Positions 42,287 through 52,147 of a stretch of 64,000 nt of DNA are shown here, in pieces. Every line of letters starts with the position of its first letter. Position 1 is the stretch's first letter. Made by a program: the position numbers and the translations under genes. The DNA is from Hominimerdicola alba (lineage in GTDB: Bacteria > Bacillota > Clostridia > Oscillospirales > Ruminococcaceae). The notes below the pieces were generated by a model that did no database searches, was not told where the DNA came from, and saw nothing but the letters and a program-made list of their open reading frames with translations. The stretch lies in contig NZ_FOAT01000004.1 of NCBI RefSeq assembly GCF_900109655.1, positions 204,463 to 268,462 on the forward strand, in the 5' to 3' direction.

Positions 42287-44710
42287 TCACTCAACCGTGA
42301 CCTTGAAAGCTCTGGCATTTATGTTGCTTATATCCCACTTGCCGTTTATCTTGGCGCAAACGACCATTTCATAGGTACTGCCGGGTCTGAGCTTAGGTGA
42401 TGTAAAGATAACATTATCAGTGTAAGCCTGAACTTTCCACTTGCCGCCCAGCTTGACCGCAACGCCGTACTGTGTCGCACCGTTAACAGGGTTCCATTTC
42501 AGCTGGAACTGGTGATAAACATCATTGTATGCGATATAGTTTATAGATGGATAGCTGTCGCCAGTGGGAGTTACAGCAATCATATTTGAAAAATCATTGC
42601 TCCATTTACCGTTTGTCATTGCAATGACAGCAACATTATATTTGAATCCCGACATAAGTCCTTTGATGGTGTAGGAATTGCCGCCGGTTTCCGCTATCTT
42701 CTTCCATTTGCCGTCTGTATAGCCGCATACTGCGTACTTTTCAGCACCGGGAACAGTCGTCCATGTAAGCTTGACAGAGGTATAGCCGGGCTCATATGAA
42801 ACTGTCGGCGGAGTTGTAACTACAGCCTGAGGACCATCTATAACTGTGCCGCCTGCTGCTGCAAAGAAGTTATCAACATAGAAGTTTGTAGCAGAGGTAT
42901 TGTCATCTGAATCGCCCTCTGTCTCCACATATACCAGAAGATTTTTGGCTCCGCTCGGTATCTTGTAGCTTGTATTCGCAAGCTGTGTCCACTCGCCCTT
43001 TGAAACGTTCTTGGTGTCTATCTTATCATAGTGAGTCTCTCCGTCCGAACCTGTATACTGGAGAGTGAGGTGGAATTTTGTAGAAGACGCGCCCTCGTTA
43101 TACTTTACAATAGCCGAGAAGCTGTAGCTCTCCCCTGCCTTGAACTTATAATTCAGGCTCTTGCCGAGACCCTGCCATGAAGAGGAACGGTTTGAGCAGT
43201 ATGCAGAGCCCGTGCCCTCATATGCTTCGTCAGTGCTCAAAGCAACTTTTGAACCGCCTCTGTCAGAACAGCCGTCAAGCTTGCCCTCGAATGTATTCTT
43301 AAAAATATAAGTGTCTGTGCCCGATGAATTTGCACCTGCACCGCCAAACTTCCACCAGTCGATATTCATAAGATATCCGTCGCCGCCGTTGAATACAAGG
43401 TAGAGGTCGTGCTCGCCTTCAGCACCCGATACATCACAGGATACTTCTTTCCAGTTATGCCAGCCGCCCGTATCGCCGACGTTAAGTGTACCCACAACAG
43501 GTCCTGTCTTGCTGTCAAGGTGAAGCTCGATGTATCCGCCGTTTCCTGCCGAAGCAACGGAAGCTGTGAACTTATCAGCTCCTTCACCGAAGTCAACGCC
43601 TGCGACCTTTATGTAAGAACCCTTTTTGATATATCCCACATTTACGGAACCGTTATCGTCCTTTTCGGTCTTGACTCCTTCGCTCCAGCAGATAGTTTCA
43701 GCCTCTACTCTCTCAAAAGGATCCAAAGCTTCGAGCTGCTGCGGTCCGCTGTTTGTTGGCTTCACAACAGGGATAGTACCGTCAGCGTTGTATGTGAATT
43801 CCTCACAGGCAGCACTTCTGTTGAACGTACCTCCACCGGGGAGACCGTTCTTGTGATAGAAAAAGTAAGAATGATCCTTATAGTCGATTATACCTCCATG
43901 AGTGGTGAAGCAGTTTGAGCCCTGCTGTATCACGCCGCGGTATGTCCAGGGACCGGTAACGGAAGGACCTGTTGCATAGCACTGGCTCTCTCCGCCGTAA
44001 CCGTCAACAAAAGATGCCCACACAAGATAGTAAAGGTTATTACGCTTGTATATCCAGGGGCCTTCACCGTAGGAAGTGCTTCTTTCACTGCTGTAACCAA
44101 ACTGCTGTGTGTTCATATCGAACTGCTTGATTTGACCATCCAGCGTTACCATATCTTCCTTCAGCTTTACATAGTAGCATTTCGGATTGCCGAACATCAG
44201 CCACGCCTGACCGTCATCATCTATGATAACAGTCGGGTCGATATAATCCCAGTTAGGACCGCACAGCGGTTTCCCCAAAGGATCTCTGTATGGACCTTCG
44301 GGTGAATCTGCAACTGCAACACCGATAGCTCGTCCTCCGCCGCTCTTGTTGGTAGTGGTGAAATAGAAATAGTACTTGCCGTTGCGCTCGATACACTGTG
44401 AAGCCCATGCGTCGTTCTTGTTGCACCACGAGAACGAAGTATCCTCAAGTATCCTGCCGTGGTCTGTCCAGTTCTTCATATCCTTTGTGGAGAAGCACTG
44501 CCAGCCTGTCATGTAGTAGAAATCATTATTGCCTTCACGGTCACAGCCTGTAAATACATACAGCTCATCGCCGATAACGATGGGAGCAGGGTCAGGTGTA
44601 AAAGATGTCTGTACGATCGGATTGTCTGCATTTGCAACAATAGTCGCCGTTGTGCATAGGGTCGCAGCTGTCAGTGCAGCCTTGGTGATTGCTGAAAAAA
44701 CCTTCTTCAT
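42287..44710 (-). CDS. GH43-CBM6-CBM22 enzyme with two FN3-like C-terminal modules
   Basis: A 807-residue secreted enzyme; the start follows AAGGAGAAT and an ATG seven codons upstream is not used. GH43 (~28-335): catalytic Asp in FTPDPAPIV, second Asp in WDYIDPTVI, Glu in SYGEGPW. CBM6 follows (~340-465; FERVEAETICWSEGV ... YLMNIDWWKFGG), then CBM22 (~475-630), an FN3 module (~640-725; EKYAVCGYTDGKWKK) and the shared terminal module (~730-807; YHQFQLKWNPVNGATQYGVAVKLGGKWKV). No dockerin. It likely cleaves arabinose or xylose residues from arabinoxylan as a free or surface-bound enzyme. Confidence 0.9.
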   Translation of the reverse strand: MKKVFSAITKAALTAATLCTTATIVANADNPIVQTSFTPDPAPIVIGDELYVFTGCDREGNNDFYYMTGWQCFSTKDMKNWTDHGRILEDTSFSWCNKNDAWASQCIERNGKYYFYFTTTNKSGGGRAIGVAVADSPEGPYRDPLGKPLCGPNWDYIDPTVIIDDDGQAWLMFGNPKCYYVKLKEDMVTLDGQIKQFDMNTQQFGYSSERSTSYGEGPWIYKRNNLYYLVWASFVDGYGGESQCYATGPSVTGPWTYRGVIQQGSNCFTTHGGIIDYKDHSYFFYHKNGLPGGGTFNRSAACEEFTYNADGTIPVVKPTNSGPQQLEALDPFERVEAETICWSEGVKTEKDDNGSVNVGYIKKGSYIKVAGVDFGEGADKFTASVASAGNGGYIELHLDSKTGPVVGTLNVGDTGGWHNWKEVSCDVSGAEGEHDLYLVFNGGDGYLMNIDWWKFGGAGANSSGTDTYIFKNTFEGKLDGCSDRGGSKVALSTDEAYEGTGSAYCSNRSSSWQGLGKSLNYKFKAGESYSFSAIVKYNEGASSTKFHLTLQYTGSDGETHYDKIDTKNVSKGEWTQLANTSYKIPSGAKNLLVYVETEGDSDDNTSATNFYVDNFFAAAGGTVIDGPQAVVTTPPTVSYEPGYTSVKLTWTTVPGAEKYAVCGYTDGKWKKIAETGGNSYTIKGLMSGFKYNVAVIAMTNGKWSNDFSNMIAVTPTGDSYPSINYIAYNDVYHQFQLKWNPVNGATQYGVAVKLGGKWKVQAYTDNVIFTSPKLRPGSTYEMVVCAKINGKWDISNINARAFKVTVE

Positions 44711-44803
44711 ATCAATTCTCCTTTTCATCATATTAAGTATCCCTTTTTCTGACTCGACTACAGATCATATCTTTTAATCAGTTACGATAATTTTCACACC
44801 ACT

Positions 44804-44832
44804 ATGATAACACGAAATTTCACCAATGTCAA
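44804..44832 (-). promoter_or_regulatory. Promoter of the GH43-CBM6-CBM22 gene
   Basis: Minus strand TTGACA - 17 bases - TATCAT, ~95 bases upstream of the start. Confidence 0.65.
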
Positions 44833-45001
44833 TCCAAATTTTTTAGAATTATGTAGGAAAAATGTAGAAATTAGCAAAAAAATTAACAAAGATATCAAAT
44901 ATGCAATCAAAAATTTTTCCCGATAAAGTATAAGAATAATCAGGTCTCATGATTTTATGAAACTCGGCTCAGGTTTCTGATATCAAAATTCAAAATTTGC
45001 C

Positions 45002-45301
45002 ACGGGCACTATGAAGACCCCGCCTTTCTGCTCCACCTGCAAGGCAGAGAATGGCAAGATTATATACTAGGTAACTTTACCGCGTCCTTTCGCCACCTAC
45101 AATAAAACCATCACGGATAGAAAGGTCATCGACCCCAAAACAGCAGTTCCCGATGTGACATTTAAAAAGGAAGACCGAGATGTAAAGCTCATCCCCAATA
45201 ATATCGAGGGTGCAAAGAAGTACAGCATCGCAGGCTATGTAAACGGCGTATGGCAGGCCGATAATTTATGAATGAGAACATTTGAAGTCACGGTAAAGTG
45301 A
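45002..45301 (+). pseudogene. Decayed remnant of a gene ending in the FN3-like module
   Basis: One frame, broken by internal stops, reads VKLIPNNIEGAKKYSIAGYVNGVWQ, clearly related to the FN3-like modules (compare EKYAVCGYTDGKWKK). A few bases later the frame-shifted RTFEVTVK plus stop matches the terminal strand AFKVTVE of such proteins. No start or signal peptide survives. It lies in the long 44711-45808 intergenic interval. Confidence 0.6.
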
Positions 45302-45709
45302 CACTGCGGTAAATAAAGGTATCCCATTGGGCATTTTTTTGTTGTAGTTTACTGTGATTTTTTATGCTAAAGAATCATATATCCTCTGTTTTGATCTTTC
45401 AATGGAATAAGTATAACTTTGAACCCAACTATATTAAACTTATCAGGCATTATTAAGCCGGATCATTTTCACGGCAAACACATACTATTTTACCCGCTGT
45501 ATTCTCGATTTTGCGTAATTTAAGGGCTTGCAGGTAAAATTTAGATTATTTGTCCGGAACGTTGAACGCATGGAACATAATATAACAATTTTCTAAAAAA
45601 TTTAAACACCGAATCTGCATTTTCTCAACCAAATCTGCAAATCGTAGGTTGAAATCCATGCACCGATTGTTGTACAATATAGTTAGAATATATAACTATA
45701 TGTTATATT

Positions 45710-45754
45710 AGCCTATTCTTTTTTTATAAGCCTATTCTTTTTTAGCCTATTCTA
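45710..45754 (+). repeat. Three direct copies of AGCCTATTCT upstream of a GH43 gene
   Basis: AGCCTATTCTT(T) occurs at 45710, 45729 and 45744, separated by T-rich spacers, 55-100 bases before the gene start. Either a regulator-binding array or slippage of a T-rich sequence. Confidence 0.7.
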
Positions 45755-45808
45755 TATTCAATCGTCAATCAACAATTATGGTCTTTTTAAGGAGATGGTC
45801 AGATTATT

Positions 45809-48127
45809 ATGAAAACTCATAAGAAATTTCTGGCAGTATTGATGGCACTAAGCTGTATTCCGGCTACTGTACCGCAATATACTGCCCCTGTCATCGCGCA
45901 GGCCGCTGTTTATGACCAGCCCAATGACTACGGCTGGTACTTCAATTTCGGCTTTGAAGGCACTACCGACGGATTCTCGTCAAGAGGTTCTGCAAGCATA
46001 GCTTCAAGCAGCGACACTTCATTCGTTGGCAGCAACTCACTTTACGTAACTAACAGAGCGAGTGCCTGGAACGGTGCTTCCTACAAGCTCGGCAGTAACT
46101 TCAAAGCTGGTACTGAGTACAGCTTCAGTGCTATAGTTACCTACCTCGATGGAGATAGCACTGATACGTTCCATTTCACTCTTCAGTATGACGGTTCTGA
46201 CGGCACGACCTATTATGATAAGATCGCTACAGAAACAGTCAAGAAGGGTCAGTGGACACAGCTTGCAAACACTAACTACAGGCTCCCCTCAGGCGCTTCA
46301 AATATGCAGATCTACGTTGAGACCGACAGCTCTACTACCTCATTCTACGTTGATGAAGTTATCGGTGCGGTAGCAGGCACAGGCATTCTCGGACCCGACG
46401 GCAGCAACAGCAATGCAAACAACCAACCCAAGGGCGGTATAATCCTGGGCGATATTGACTGCGACGGCGCTGTCACTGCAAATGATATTATTTTCGCTGA
46501 GAGAGGTCTTTCCAAGGGCTTCGATGACAAACAGGCAGAGAAAGCAGCCGATGTTGATAAGAGCGGTGAATTTGACAAGGATGATGTCGATTTTCTCAAG
46601 CAGTTTGTCGCTAAGAAGATAACCGAATTCCCTGTCTCTGCAAAGGCTGTTGATGTATCCGCTATGGAAGCTAAATTCAGAAATGTAAATATAGGCAAGA
46701 GCTATAAATATGACGGCGAGAACAATCCTATCTCGACTACACGTTTCGGCGCTGACCCAGGCTGGATGGTTTACGACGGCAGACTTTATATCTACACAAC
46801 CAACGATGCATTTGAAACCAGATACGATGGTCAGTATCAGGAAAACACCTACAACTCAGGTACTATCAACTGTCTGTCTACCGCTGATATGGTTAACTGG
46901 ACAGACCACGGTGCTATCCCGATAGCTGCAAGAAACGGCAGAACTCAGAACGGCTGCTGCTCATGGGCAAGCGCTGCATGGGCTCCTGATGCTTGCTGGA
47001 AGATGATAAACGGCAAGCCTAAGTTCTTCCTTTACTTCGCAAACAGCGGCGGCGGTATCGGCGTTGTAACTGCTGACAGCCCCACAGGTCCCTGGACCGA
47101 TCCTCTGGGTCATGCACTTCTTACACACAACTCACCCAACTGCTCAAACGTTGAGTGGATGTTCGACCCCGGTGTATACTACGATGAGAATACCAACGAA
47201 GCTTACCTCTTCTTCGGTGGCGGACGCAAGAACGGTGTTCCTGCAGCTACTCCCGGCACAGGCCGTGTAGTTAAGCTCGGAAATGATATGATCTCTCTTG
47301 CAGGCACCCCCGTTTCCATGAATATCCCTTACCTCTTTGAAGACTCGAGCGTTATCAAGATCGGTGATACTTGGTATTATTCTTACTGCTCTAACTGGAA
47401 CGTAGGAAACCAGACAATAAACGGCGTAAACTTCGGAAACGCAGACATTCTTTACATGACTTCCAAGACTCCTCTGGATGCAAATTCATGGAAGCTTTCA
47501 GGTAATGTATTCAAGAACACAGGTTCACAGAGAATAGACAACGGCGGTAATAACCACCACTCTATCATCTACTTCAAGGGCAAGTACTATGTTGCTTACC
47601 ACAGCCGTCAGTATGCTATCCGCAAGATCAAGGCTGAAAACATAAAGGTCTACAGCAGTAACGGACAGCTGTCAGCAGACGGTAACTATCGTTCAACTCA
47701 GATCAATGAATGCACCTTCAACAATGGCAAGCTCTCTTGCAGCGGTGATATGAAGGGCGTTTCTCAGATCGAATGGCTCAACCCCTACACAACCGTTCAG
47801 GCTGAAACAATGTCCAACCAGTCCGATGACGTTCAGGTAAACGGACTCAGAAATACTACTGTTTCCATGAAGTCAGGCAGCTGGCTCAAGGTAAGCGGCG
47901 TTAACTTCAGCAAGGGCGTCAACACCATCACCATCAAGGGTTCAGGCAGCGGCACCGTTATCAAGGTCTGCACAGGCAGCCCCACAGGCAATGTTATAGG
48001 CTACGTTGAGCTCAACGGCTCTATGAGCGAAAACACTGTTGCAGCTATTAGTTCCGTAAGCGGTCAGAAGGATCTGTACTTCGTAGCAAGCGGCAATGCA
48101 ACACTGGACAGCTGGAGCATCGGCTAA
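45809..48127 (+). CDS. CBM22-dockerin-GH43-CBM6 enzyme, second copy
   Basis: A 772-residue secreted enzyme (AAGGAGATGG ribosome site; signal peptide ~1-32). CBM22 (~45-195; FGFEGTTDGFSSRGS ... TSFYVDEVIGA), dockerin (~210-275; GDIDCDGAVTANDIIFAERGL / ADVDKSGEFDKDDVDFLKQFV), GH43 (~295-625; FGADPGWMVYDG, WMFDPGVYYDE, FEDSSVIKIGDTW) and a CBM6-like end (~635-772). The order matches the protein at 15444-17651, so the pair are paralogues that probably attack different arabinoxylan linkages. The CBM22 is closer to that of the esterase at 52148 than to its own paralogue's, suggesting module exchange. Confidence 0.9.
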   Translation: MKTHKKFLAVLMALSCIPATVPQYTAPVIAQAAVYDQPNDYGWYFNFGFEGTTDGFSSRGSASIASSSDTSFVGSNSLYVTNRASAWNGASYKLGSNFKAGTEYSFSAIVTYLDGDSTDTFHFTLQYDGSDGTTYYDKIATETVKKGQWTQLANTNYRLPSGASNMQIYVETDSSTTSFYVDEVIGAVAGTGILGPDGSNSNANNQPKGGIILGDIDCDGAVTANDIIFAERGLSKGFDDKQAEKAADVDKSGEFDKDDVDFLKQFVAKKITEFPVSAKAVDVSAMEAKFRNVNIGKSYKYDGENNPISTTRFGADPGWMVYDGRLYIYTTNDAFETRYDGQYQENTYNSGTINCLSTADMVNWTDHGAIPIAARNGRTQNGCCSWASAAWAPDACWKMINGKPKFFLYFANSGGGIGVVTADSPTGPWTDPLGHALLTHNSPNCSNVEWMFDPGVYYDENTNEAYLFFGGGRKNGVPAATPGTGRVVKLGNDMISLAGTPVSMNIPYLFEDSSVIKIGDTWYYSYCSNWNVGNQTINGVNFGNADILYMTSKTPLDANSWKLSGNVFKNTGSQRIDNGGNNHHSIIYFKGKYYVAYHSRQYAIRKIKAENIKVYSSNGQLSADGNYRSTQINECTFNNGKLSCSGDMKGVSQIEWLNPYTTVQAETMSNQSDDVQVNGLRNTTVSMKSGSWLKVSGVNFSKGVNTITIKGSGSGTVIKVCTGSPTGNVIGYVELNGSMSENTVAAISSVSGQKDLYFVASGNATLDSWSIG

Positions 48128-48165
48128 GTTCCAAAAAACTCAAAGCTGAGCATATCGGCTAGTAT

Positions 48166-48200
48166 AAAGCGACTGTCATCATGGCAGTCGCTTTTGTTTT
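48166..48200 (+). terminator. Terminator of the second CBM22-dockerin-GH43 gene
   Basis: AAAGCGACTG pairs with CAGTCGCTTT and is followed by TGTTTTGG. Confidence 0.85.
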
Positions 48201-48333
48201 GGCAGAACAATATCGAGTAAAATATGGTATTGCTATAAGAATTACTATTGTTAGACAATTATCAAAAATGCACATTAATACCATATTCAATTATGGATAA
48301 GCTACGAAAGGTCACAGAAATATGTCAAAAATA

Positions 48334-48362
48334 TTGACAAAAACTTTTGCGCGTGTTATAAT
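48334..48362 (+). promoter_or_regulatory. Promoter of the DUF285-repeat surface protein
   Basis: TTGACA - 17 bases - TATAAT, ~60 bases before the start. Confidence 0.85.
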
Positions 48363-48420
48363 ATTCTATGATTTACTGGTATATTATCATGTCCAACATA
48401 ATTGATCAGGAGGCATAATC

Positions 48421-49812
48421 ATGCAGGTAAAAAAATTTTTAGCAGTAGTAATGTCGCTTTGTATGGCAGCAGGTGCAGTCAGCTATGGTGCGCCGATAAT
48501 CTCGCAGAATATAACCGCACAGGCAGCTTCTATTAAGGTAGATTGCTATTCTTTTGATGAATCAACAGGTGTACTTACGCTAAAGGGCGAAGTACAACGT
48601 GATGCAATAAGGGATTTTGGCTATGATCATGATGAAAAGGTAAGATCAGTAGTAGCTGAAAAAGGAACGGTACTTCCCCAGAACTGCAGTATGCTGTTTT
48701 ACTATTACACTAATTGCACTTCCATAGATCTTTCAAAAGCTGATACTACCAATGTTACAGATATGAACTCCATGTTTTCTGAATGTTCTGCTCTGACAAA
48801 ACTTGATATAAGCAGTTTCAATACAAGCAAGGTAACGAATATGGAAGATATGTTCTATTGCTGCAGCAGTCTCTCTTCCATAGATTTGAGCAGTTTTGAT
48901 ACAAGTAACGTTACAAATATGTCTGCTATGTTCTATGGCTGTACCAGCCTGACTTCAGTTGACCTGAGACATTTTGATACAAGCAAAGTCACAAAGATGA
49001 GCGGTATGTTTCTTAATTGCAGGAAGCTGACAACAATTGATGTAAGCAGTTTTGATACAAGTTCTGTTACAAATATGGGCAGCATGTTCTATGGATGCAC
49101 AGGTCTGACCAGACTGGATCTGAGCAGATTTAACACTGCAAAAGTTATATATATGTACAGTATGTTCAATGGCTGTTACAGTCTGACAAAGATCGATCTG
49201 AGCGGATTTGATACAAGCAAAGTCGAGGAGATGTACACTCTGTTCGCAGGCTGCACCAGCCTTACTTCAATTGACCTGAGCAGTTTTGATACAAGCAATG
49301 TCATATATATGAATGATATGTTCACTCTTTGCGGTAAGCTGAGTACTCTCACTCTTGGCAAAAACTTCAAAAAATTACCGGAGAATACATATCTCCCCAA
49401 CGGCGACGGCTGGGTAAATGCTAATGCTCCCAAAACTGTGGTCAGCGGCAGCGGCGAATATGCTGTTATCGAAAACAACGGCAAGAACACCTACAAACGC
49501 CTTGGCACCGAGTCAGAAAATTCCGGCAACACGAACACATATCCCCAAAACATAAAAGCCCTATACAACGAGCAATATCACCAGGTGAGATTCTCATGGG
49601 ATAAGGTCGAAAACGCTGACAGATACGGAATAGCTGTTTATCTTGCAGGTAAATGGAGAATACAGACGCAGAACATTACCGGTACTGTTTACACATCTCC
49701 AAAGAACCTCACCCCCGGCAAGAGCTACAAGGTCGCTATCGCTGCAAGAGTTGAAGGAAAATGGGATACAGCAAACGCTATCAAAAACGCCGTGACCATA
49801 ACCATAAAGTGA
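48421..49812 (+). CDS. Secreted DUF285 (26-residue repeat) surface protein with C-terminal FN3-like module
   Basis: A 463-residue exported protein with signal peptide (~1-36). About nine 23-25-residue repeats with the pattern DLSSFDTSNVTNMSAMFYGC (residues ~95-315) identify the BspA-like DUF285/Mycoplasma-type surface repeat. After a linker the last ~90 residues are the shared module (YHQVRFSWDKVENADRYGIA ...). No dockerin, LPxTG or membrane anchor. An adhesin role is likely by family; the ligand is unknown. Confidence 0.85.
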   Translation: MQVKKFLAVVMSLCMAAGAVSYGAPIISQNITAQAASIKVDCYSFDESTGVLTLKGEVQRDAIRDFGYDHDEKVRSVVAEKGTVLPQNCSMLFYYYTNCTSIDLSKADTTNVTDMNSMFSECSALTKLDISSFNTSKVTNMEDMFYCCSSLSSIDLSSFDTSNVTNMSAMFYGCTSLTSVDLRHFDTSKVTKMSGMFLNCRKLTTIDVSSFDTSSVTNMGSMFYGCTGLTRLDLSRFNTAKVIYMYSMFNGCYSLTKIDLSGFDTSKVEEMYTLFAGCTSLTSIDLSSFDTSNVIYMNDMFTLCGKLSTLTLGKNFKKLPENTYLPNGDGWVNANAPKTVVSGSGEYAVIENNGKNTYKRLGTESENSGNTNTYPQNIKALYNEQYHQVRFSWDKVENADRYGIAVYLAGKWRIQTQNITGTVYTSPKNLTPGKSYKVAIAARVEGKWDTANAIKNAVTITIK

Positions 49813-49878
49813 TGTACTGAAATACGCCCGAACAAGCAAGTTTACAACGATAAGATTTTTTAACTATCAAAATATATA

Positions 49879-49916
49879 ACGCCCTCCGGATACGAAAATG
49901 TATCCCGGAGGGCGTT
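49879..49916. terminator. Bidirectional terminator
   Basis: ACGCCCTCCGGATAC pairs, with a bulge, with GTATCCCGGAGGGCGT. The same kind of hairpin recurs at 52062-52102. It separates convergent genes. Confidence 0.8.
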
Positions 49917-49954
49917 GCGTTTATCATATTGAAAAGCGGATCAATTTCAGCTTG

Positions 49955-51880
49955 TCACTTTATAGTAATAGTCCCGGCATTTTTGATGGCATTTACGGTA
50001 TCCCATTTGCCGTTCACTCTCGCAGCAATTGCGACCCTGTAAGACATACCGGGGGTAAGATTCTTTGGAGAGGTATAGATCGTGTCGATGATATTCTGTG
50101 TCTGCACTCTCCACTTTCCTGCCAGATATACTGCTATTCCGTACCTGTCAGCACCTTCGACTTTATCCCATGTAAATCTTACCTGATGATATTTCTCACT
50201 ATAAGTGACCTTGATATTTGTGGGATATGATGTAGGCGCCTCAACTTTGATAGGTGTATTTATCTTGAAGCTGCCAACAAAGTTTGCTTTAAGCTTGGTG
50301 TCATAGACATTGCTGCCCTCATTTGAGAAGCGAATAGGATATTCGCCCTCGCCGTTTTTTCTGTTGGCAATCTTGAAATACACTTTATAAGTGCCCTCAG
50401 GCATATCGTCAGGCAGATCAAGTTCGGCTGACATTATATTCGACTTTCTGTCGGTAAGTGAAGTGCCGCTGAGCCATTTTCTGGCATCATAGTTTGAAGC
50501 TTTCTCTCCTTTATCTGAATCGAGATCCCAAAGTTTGAACTCTTTCTCCAGACCATTGCCCTTGATGATAACTGAGGTCTGCTCATTTTTGAAAAGGTTG
50601 CCAAAGCCTACATTTTCAATAGTTGTTTCAAGTGCAAAATTCTCATCGGCAGAAAGTTCGGTGGTCATTTGTACATCCCGTACCACAAACCTGTATCCCA
50701 TACGGTTGCGGAGATAATCAAACTCTGAAGTCTTGCCCTTGTAGAGTGAGTCGCCGCCGTTATATGTAGTACTTCTGAAACCATCCATGACCCCATCGTG
50801 CCAGTCCTTATTGAGGTATGATGTGTGGGTCTTGAAACCTTCTTTTTCAAAATAAGCAATATTATTCAGCGGAGCACCGCCTTCTTCATCGTCCCACAGT
50901 ACAAGTTCACCGCCGAAAAGTGTGTGGTCGGTCTGGGTCGTGAGCCATTTTATCTCTTTGTCTCTGTCCTTATAAGTGCCCAGGTCAGTGACCGAACCAA
51001 GATAGCCGTCATTGTACAGACCTATCCTGTAAGCATCGGTGCCCTCCTTGGCTACATAGGAATCAATGTTTTTCAGCTTCACACCGCTCCATGCGCAGAA
51101 ATCGCTTGGCTTGCGGACGTTGACTGTCAGATCCTCAGGCAGTACCTCAAGCCATTTTCCTATTATCTTTTTCTCACTTGCCGCATCTGTGCGGTCTGAG
51201 GTATGCATCTCACCCCAGGGTCCGATGATGCCACATTCAACAGCAGCTATGACATCGGTATACCGGCTGATGACCGCGCCGACTTTTTCCTGATGCTGTT
51301 CAATAAACTTGTCATCGGTGGGTTCCCATACGGTTCTGTAATAGTGATTGCCGTCTTCGTCAACACCATCAGCTGTTTTGCCTCTGTATTTGTAGTCATA
51401 AGCAAAGCGTATAACAGCGCTCTGGTTGTTTTTTCTCAGTCTTGCCAGAAGTTCTCCAAAAGCTTTTTCAACATCGTCCTTTGAAGAATCGATATATGCG
51501 TTGTCGGAATGTTTAACGGGGTTTTCACCCTTTCTGTTCTGCGCCGAGAAATCAGAAAGGTCAATCAGCAAATGAACGAGCTGATATTTCGACGCGATCC
51601 CGTCAATATTTTCCAAAGTAGAAGCCTGAGCTTTACAGTTGGAACTATCGCGCTTGTAGCTGATCTCATAAGCCTGATAAAAACCTCTGTAGGGGTTATG
51701 AGTATCTTCAAGGGTCTCCTTGTAGCTTATCTCATTTACAGCTGTAATTTTGCTGGCAGAATTTGCCGCTGTGCTTCCTGCATAAACCACAGTTGGCAGT
51801 GCCGAAACAGCAAGACAGATCGAAAGTCCGCTTGCAGCAAGTCTTTTTACAAGACTGCTCCTGATGTTTGTGTTTTTCAT
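49955..51880 (-). CDS. Secreted DUF4874/DUF4832 protein with C-terminal FN3-like module
   Basis: A 641-residue exported protein with signal peptide (~1-35). Residues ~50-225 match the DUF4874 pattern (NPYRGFYQAYEISY; AVIRFAYDYKYRG; VECGIIGPWGEMHTSDRTD) and ~250-530 the DUF4832 pattern (YNDGYLGSVTDLGTY; TLFGGELVLWDDEEGG; FRSTTYNGGDSLY; NVGFGNLFKN). The first part looks like a TIM-barrel glycosidase with Glu residues at strand ends (GPWGEMH). The last ~90 residues are the shared module (YHQVRFTWDKVEGADRYGIAV...). The family has no proven activity known to me; location among xylan enzymes suggests a polysaccharide-acting role. Confidence 0.82.
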   Translation of the reverse strand: MKNTNIRSSLVKRLAASGLSICLAVSALPTVVYAGSTAANSASKITAVNEISYKETLEDTHNPYRGFYQAYEISYKRDSSNCKAQASTLENIDGIASKYQLVHLLIDLSDFSAQNRKGENPVKHSDNAYIDSSKDDVEKAFGELLARLRKNNQSAVIRFAYDYKYRGKTADGVDEDGNHYYRTVWEPTDDKFIEQHQEKVGAVISRYTDVIAAVECGIIGPWGEMHTSDRTDAASEKKIIGKWLEVLPEDLTVNVRKPSDFCAWSGVKLKNIDSYVAKEGTDAYRIGLYNDGYLGSVTDLGTYKDRDKEIKWLTTQTDHTLFGGELVLWDDEEGGAPLNNIAYFEKEGFKTHTSYLNKDWHDGVMDGFRSTTYNGGDSLYKGKTSEFDYLRNRMGYRFVVRDVQMTTELSADENFALETTIENVGFGNLFKNEQTSVIIKGNGLEKEFKLWDLDSDKGEKASNYDARKWLSGTSLTDRKSNIMSAELDLPDDMPEGTYKVYFKIANRKNGEGEYPIRFSNEGSNVYDTKLKANFVGSFKINTPIKVEAPTSYPTNIKVTYSEKYHQVRFTWDKVEGADRYGIAVYLAGKWRVQTQNIIDTIYTSPKNLTPGMSYRVAIAARVNGKWDTVNAIKNAGTITIK

Positions 51881-52061
51881 AGTATTTCCCTTTCATATCC
51901 ATACATTTTGTGAGGCTCAGCCTCTCTTCAACCATTTAATATATACCATTTTAAATATAGCATATCCAACAGGGCAATATGTTAATATTATTTAAAATAA
52001 TGTTGTACCCAAAGCAAAATTAGATATATGTATTTTGTGATCGAAATTGTAATGAAAAGAT

Positions 52062-52102
52062 AAAACGCCCCTCGGGATACATTACGTATCTCCGGGAGGC
52101 GT
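52062..52102 (-). terminator. Terminator of the CE1-CBM22 gene
   Basis: On the minus strand AACGCCTCCCGGAGATAC pairs imperfectly with GTATCCCGAGGGGCGTT, followed by TTATCTTTT. Confidence 0.85.
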
Positions 52103-52147
52103 TAAGATATCAATAGTATTTACGTATCAAATCGGATAATCCGCCTG

